Shown here: positions 61,305 to 64,000 of the stretch, in pieces | Numbering within the stretch: position 1 is the first letter of the stretch | How the letters are laid out: each line of letters starts with the position of its first letter | The notes under the pieces: model-generated | What the model was told of the DNA's origin: nothing | Databases searched by the model: none | The model's input: only the letters and a program-made list of their open reading frames with translations | Origin: Argyresthia goedartella | Lineage: Eukaryota > Arthropoda > Insecta > Lepidoptera > Argyresthiidae | Length of the DNA: 64,000 bases | Assembly: GCA_949825045.1 (NCBI GenBank) | Contig: OX463810.1 | Span: 39,070,201 to 39,134,200, forward strand | Direction of reading: 5' to 3' | Made by a program: the position numbers and the translations under genes

Positions 61305-62234
61305 GTGCCTTCTATTTTATAATTTCATTTAAAACAGGTTGTTGAAATACCGTTTTTTATTGCTCAAGGCTGACGCAAAATCTTAATGATGATGAGAAAG
61401 AGCTGAGAACCTAAGAACGGACAAAATGAGCAATAGTACTGAGCCTTAACGTATACTCTACTGCCCTCAGCAACTCCTGTAACAGGACATCATGATTATG
61501 GAGATGATAATAGGCTAATAATTATAATTTATTATGTTTATAACGATAGAGCCAACAGCAGACTGATTAATATGTCAATAGAAAAAAGGAGCATTTCCTT
61601 CTAATAAATATATAATCTAAAGAAAATGATAGACCACTAATCAAGCCATACCTACACATCACGTCGAAACACAAATTCAATTCACACCCCAAAACCCCAA
61701 AATCACGAAAAATAGATTCCAGCTTTCGCCGACCCGCAAAACTACGTCGCTATTAAATCCCCGAGAAAATAAAATTCCATGACGTCGTAAACGCGCTTTA
61801 AAAACAAACAAGATTTTAACTTACTGCTATACACTCACATGAAAGCCTACCTTAGGGCCTCAACAATTAGTTCCAGAGTTGCGTGGCAAGAGGGTGGAGA
61901 CGAAGGCTTAATAATTTTGAGGGCGTGCCTAGTTAGCTGTCCAGAGGATTTGTCCCAGGATTTGTCGTGGGATTTTTTCAGTTTTATTGTAGGTTATTAT
62001 TGCCGCAGGGTTGGGATCGGTAGTTTTATTTTATTTGCTTAATGATTGAGATACTTTATTGTTCTGTCTTCACCTAATTGTTCGTACTTGTATCTCCAGT
62101 TATACCTGTCAGCGGCTGTCTGTACTCTGCCACTTAGTATGGGAAAAGGCGAGACAAAATGTTTATTAAGTGCGTTAAAGTTGATGATGTAAGGTTAATC
62201 TTGACAAGCTTTGTGAGCTTCATTTCATAGCACT
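61305..62234. other. No gene seen
   Basis: AT-rich DNA without supported features. The 67-codon frame at 61,839-62,042 shows no motif. Confidence 0.35.
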
Positions 62235-62350
62235 GACGACCCGAATGGCTGAGTCGGCAATGACCCTGCCTACGAATCCAAGGGTTCGAGTCCCGGTGGG
62301 GGCAAATATTCGTTTGATGAGAACGGATGTTTGTATCCTGGTCATGGTTG
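62235..62350 (+). mobile_element. tRNA-derived SINE, cut short by an inserted element
   Basis: GACGACCCGAATGGCTGAGT and AAGGGTTCGAGTCCCGGTGG match the 10,128 copy. The body stops after CTGGTCATGGTTG at 62,350. The next base begins TGTAATAAAAC, which is not SINE sequence. Confidence 0.8.
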
Positions 62351-62871
62351 TGTAATAAAACTTCTCAGTTCAGGAAACAATACCAAGTGTTTATTCCGCT
62401 ATTCCACCTCTTCTTCACTGATTATTCCTCCGAGTACGACCAACACGAACGGCTACCGCCAACAGAATGCCCCTAAACCACGCTAAGCCTCCAATGCCTC
62501 CCATTTTGCGCGCCAGGCGTCGCGCCATTTTTACTTTTCCTGTTTGTGTTGTTCGCACTCCGGAAGTTAACAAAATACATATCCTTATAATATAAATAGA
62601 CACATTATGTGAATTCCAATAAATGTAAATAATTATAAATATAATTAATAGAATTATTTATTGAACGTAACACTTTCTTGTTCGTGTTGTTCGCACTCCG
62701 GAAGTTGACAAAATACAGATTCTGATAATATACATAGACACATTATGTGAATTCAAATAAATGTAGATAATTATTACAGTAATTAATGGAATTATTCATT
62801 AAACCTAACACTCGTCCATCCTGAAAACGTGTATCGCCCTCGTACACGTGTCAAGTGACCAACACCTAACA
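62351..62871 (-). mobile_element. Possible LTR of an element running off the right edge
   Basis: The SINE is broken exactly at TGTAATAAAA. On the minus strand the block would begin TGTTAGGTGTTGG (62,871) and end TTTTATTACA (62,351), giving a TG...CA outline of about 520 bp. A minus-strand coding end lies further right at 63,954. The left border is supported by the SINE break, while the right border is a guess. The other LTR would be outside the window. Confidence 0.4.
62540..62812. repeat. Two 138-bp tandem units
   Basis: GTTCGCACTCCGGAAGTTAA at 62,551 and GTTCGCACTCCGGAAGTTGA at 62,689 start two units that match through GACACATTATGTGAATTC and AATAAATGTA to TAACAC. The period is 138. Confidence 0.88.
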
Positions 62872-63132
62872 CTCGGTTGACATAATTATTATGCATGATT
62901 TGCAATTAAATTTTAGTACTTAAAATATAACAATAATTACTATCATAACAAAAGTGCTCTTTCTACAAAATTATAATTAAATATATTCTCTATCATCTAT
63001 GATTTCAAAAGAAACTAAGGAAGCAGCTAGTATTACTTAATTGTAGCCAATCTTAATAATAAATATTCCTGATGTCACCTTCATAGTTTCTAACATCTTC
63101 ATATTTATATTTGGACTGATTCACATTAGAAG
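62872..63132. other. No gene seen
   Basis: AT-rich sequence between the possible LTR and the tandem array. Confidence 0.4.
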
Positions 63133-63760
63133 TCCAATTATTTACAGCCAATCGTTTGTATCAATTGTAAATAATTGCGACAACTGTTTAAAGATAATCT
63201 ACTATACAATTATACACGGCTTTAGAAAGCTGTCTTGAAAGTAACATCAATAAATCTGTTCTTTCCTTACTAATCTCAATCAGTGCATTTGAGCTGTTTT
63301 TCAATAAATATCCAATTATTTACAGCCAATCATTTGTATCGATTGTAATTAATTGCGACAACTGTTTAAGATTATCTACAATGCAATCATACATGACTAT
63401 AGACACTCTTGACAGTAACATCAATAATTTTTCTTTCCTCGTTATCTAAATCAACGTATTTCAGTTGATTTTCAATAAATATCGAATTACTTACAGCCAG
63501 TCATTTGTATGGATTGTAATTAATTGCGACAACTGTTAAAGATTATTTACAATGCAATCATACATGACTATAAACAATCTTGACAGTAACATAAATAAAT
63601 ATTTTCATTCCTTATACTCTTAATCAGCACATTTCAGCTGATTTTCAGTAAATATCCAATTATTTACAGCCAATCATTTGTATCGATTGTAATTAATTGC
63701 GACAACTGTTAAAGATTATCTACAATACAATCATCCATGGCTATAGATAAATCATAACAA
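63133..63760. repeat. Tandem array, about 3.6 units of 171-178 bp
   Basis: TCCAATTATTTACAGCCAAT or a close variant starts units at 63,133, 63,311, 63,482 and 63,655. Each continues with AATTGCGACAACTGTT and ATCTTGACAGTAACAT-like words. Units 2, 3 and 4 are closer to each other than to unit 1. The array sits between a minus-strand stop codon and the possible LTR, so it may be part of the 3' untranslated region of that element, or a short satellite. Confidence 0.9.
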
Positions 63761-63953
63761 TAAACACATTCAAATCATTACAATAGAATCACTCAATCAA
63801 TAAATTAACTGACGTTATTTCTCTATTTGAACGATTCGTCTTAGGTAGACATTACATTTGTTACATATTACAATTGAACTGTCATTATTAAATCATTTAT
63901 GAATTCAAACGTTAATATACAATTCTAATTAGGTAGACTCAGTACCACTTAAA

Positions 63954-64000
63954 TCACTTCCGTCGTCTCTTGTCATCATCGGAATCAACATTAAGCTCAA
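63954..64000 (-). CDS. C-terminal end of an unidentified minus-strand protein, partial
   Basis: From the right edge the minus strand reads ELNVDSDDDKRRRK followed by TGA at 63,954-63,956. The acidic run and basic end are protein-like. With only 14 residues no family can be named. Its position, next to a possible LTR in the same orientation, suggests the end of a retrotransposon or other mobile-element gene; a host gene cannot be excluded. Confidence 0.3.
   Translation of the reverse strand, partial: ELNVDSDDDKRRRK

Noticed and set aside
6575..62350. tRNA genes at the B-box sites (6.6, 10.1, 13.8, 26.6, 30.0, 46.6, 50.1, 59.9, 62.2 kb)
   Set aside because: Acceptor stems do not pair and the heads are followed by shared non-tRNA bodies. 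They are SINE heads.

Overview
The window looks like a gene-poor, AT-rich stretch of an insect genome, most probably a moth or butterfly. Pointers are a DD37D (maT-type) mariner, several tRNA-derived SINE families ending in short (ATATT)n-like tails, fragments of a repeat that begins AGGGTTCCGTACC and carries GTCC-rich tracts, and paired BEL/Pao retrotransposons. These assignments rest on motif recognition by eye. I find no intact host gene. Two short open reading stretches at 60.2-60.4 and 61.0-61.3 kb, and 14 codons running off the right edge, are the only coding signals I cannot tie to a recognised mobile element.

Layout. 0-4.5 kb: two broken non-LTR reverse transcriptase fragments, separated by a possible BEL-like leader/LTR relic. 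4.8-9 kb: inverted-repeat elements (4791-5365, 5789-6007), a SINE and two LINE tails. 10-17.9 kb: SINEs, a dead IS630-like transposase, and dispersed repeats. 17,973-22,965: BEL/Pao element 1, flanked by ATTTT, an internally deleted copy with an open gag. 23-30.2 kb: mostly unique AT-rich DNA with SINEs and a CCAAT/TATA-bearing block near 24.7 kb. 30,311-37,582: BEL/Pao element 2, flanked by TACGC, nearly full length but broken in several places. 37.7-40.8 kb: a complete 240-bp MITE and repeats. 40.8-47.7 kb: a nest of elements, with a LINE split by a maT mariner, an RNase H-bearing LINE inside another LINE tail, and a SINE split by a LINE tail that holds a further repeat. 47.9-56.7 kb: multiple copies of one dispersed repeat with a changing hairpin, an inverted duplication, an 18-bp minisatellite, hairpins and MITEs. 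56.9-59.5 kb: a dead maT mariner split by an unclassified inverted-repeat element. 59.8-64 kb: SINEs, orphan reading frames, and a possible LTR end with two tandem arrays.

How the parts relate. The two BEL elements have nearly identical coding regions and nearly identical LTRs within each copy, but their LTRs differ clearly between copies. In both copies gag and pol are in one frame separated by a single TAG. Each also has its own separate lesions. The nested insertions give a relative order of events and let several target duplications be read exactly. The most unusual structural signal is a dispersed repeat whose central hairpin differs between copies by paired changes on both arms.
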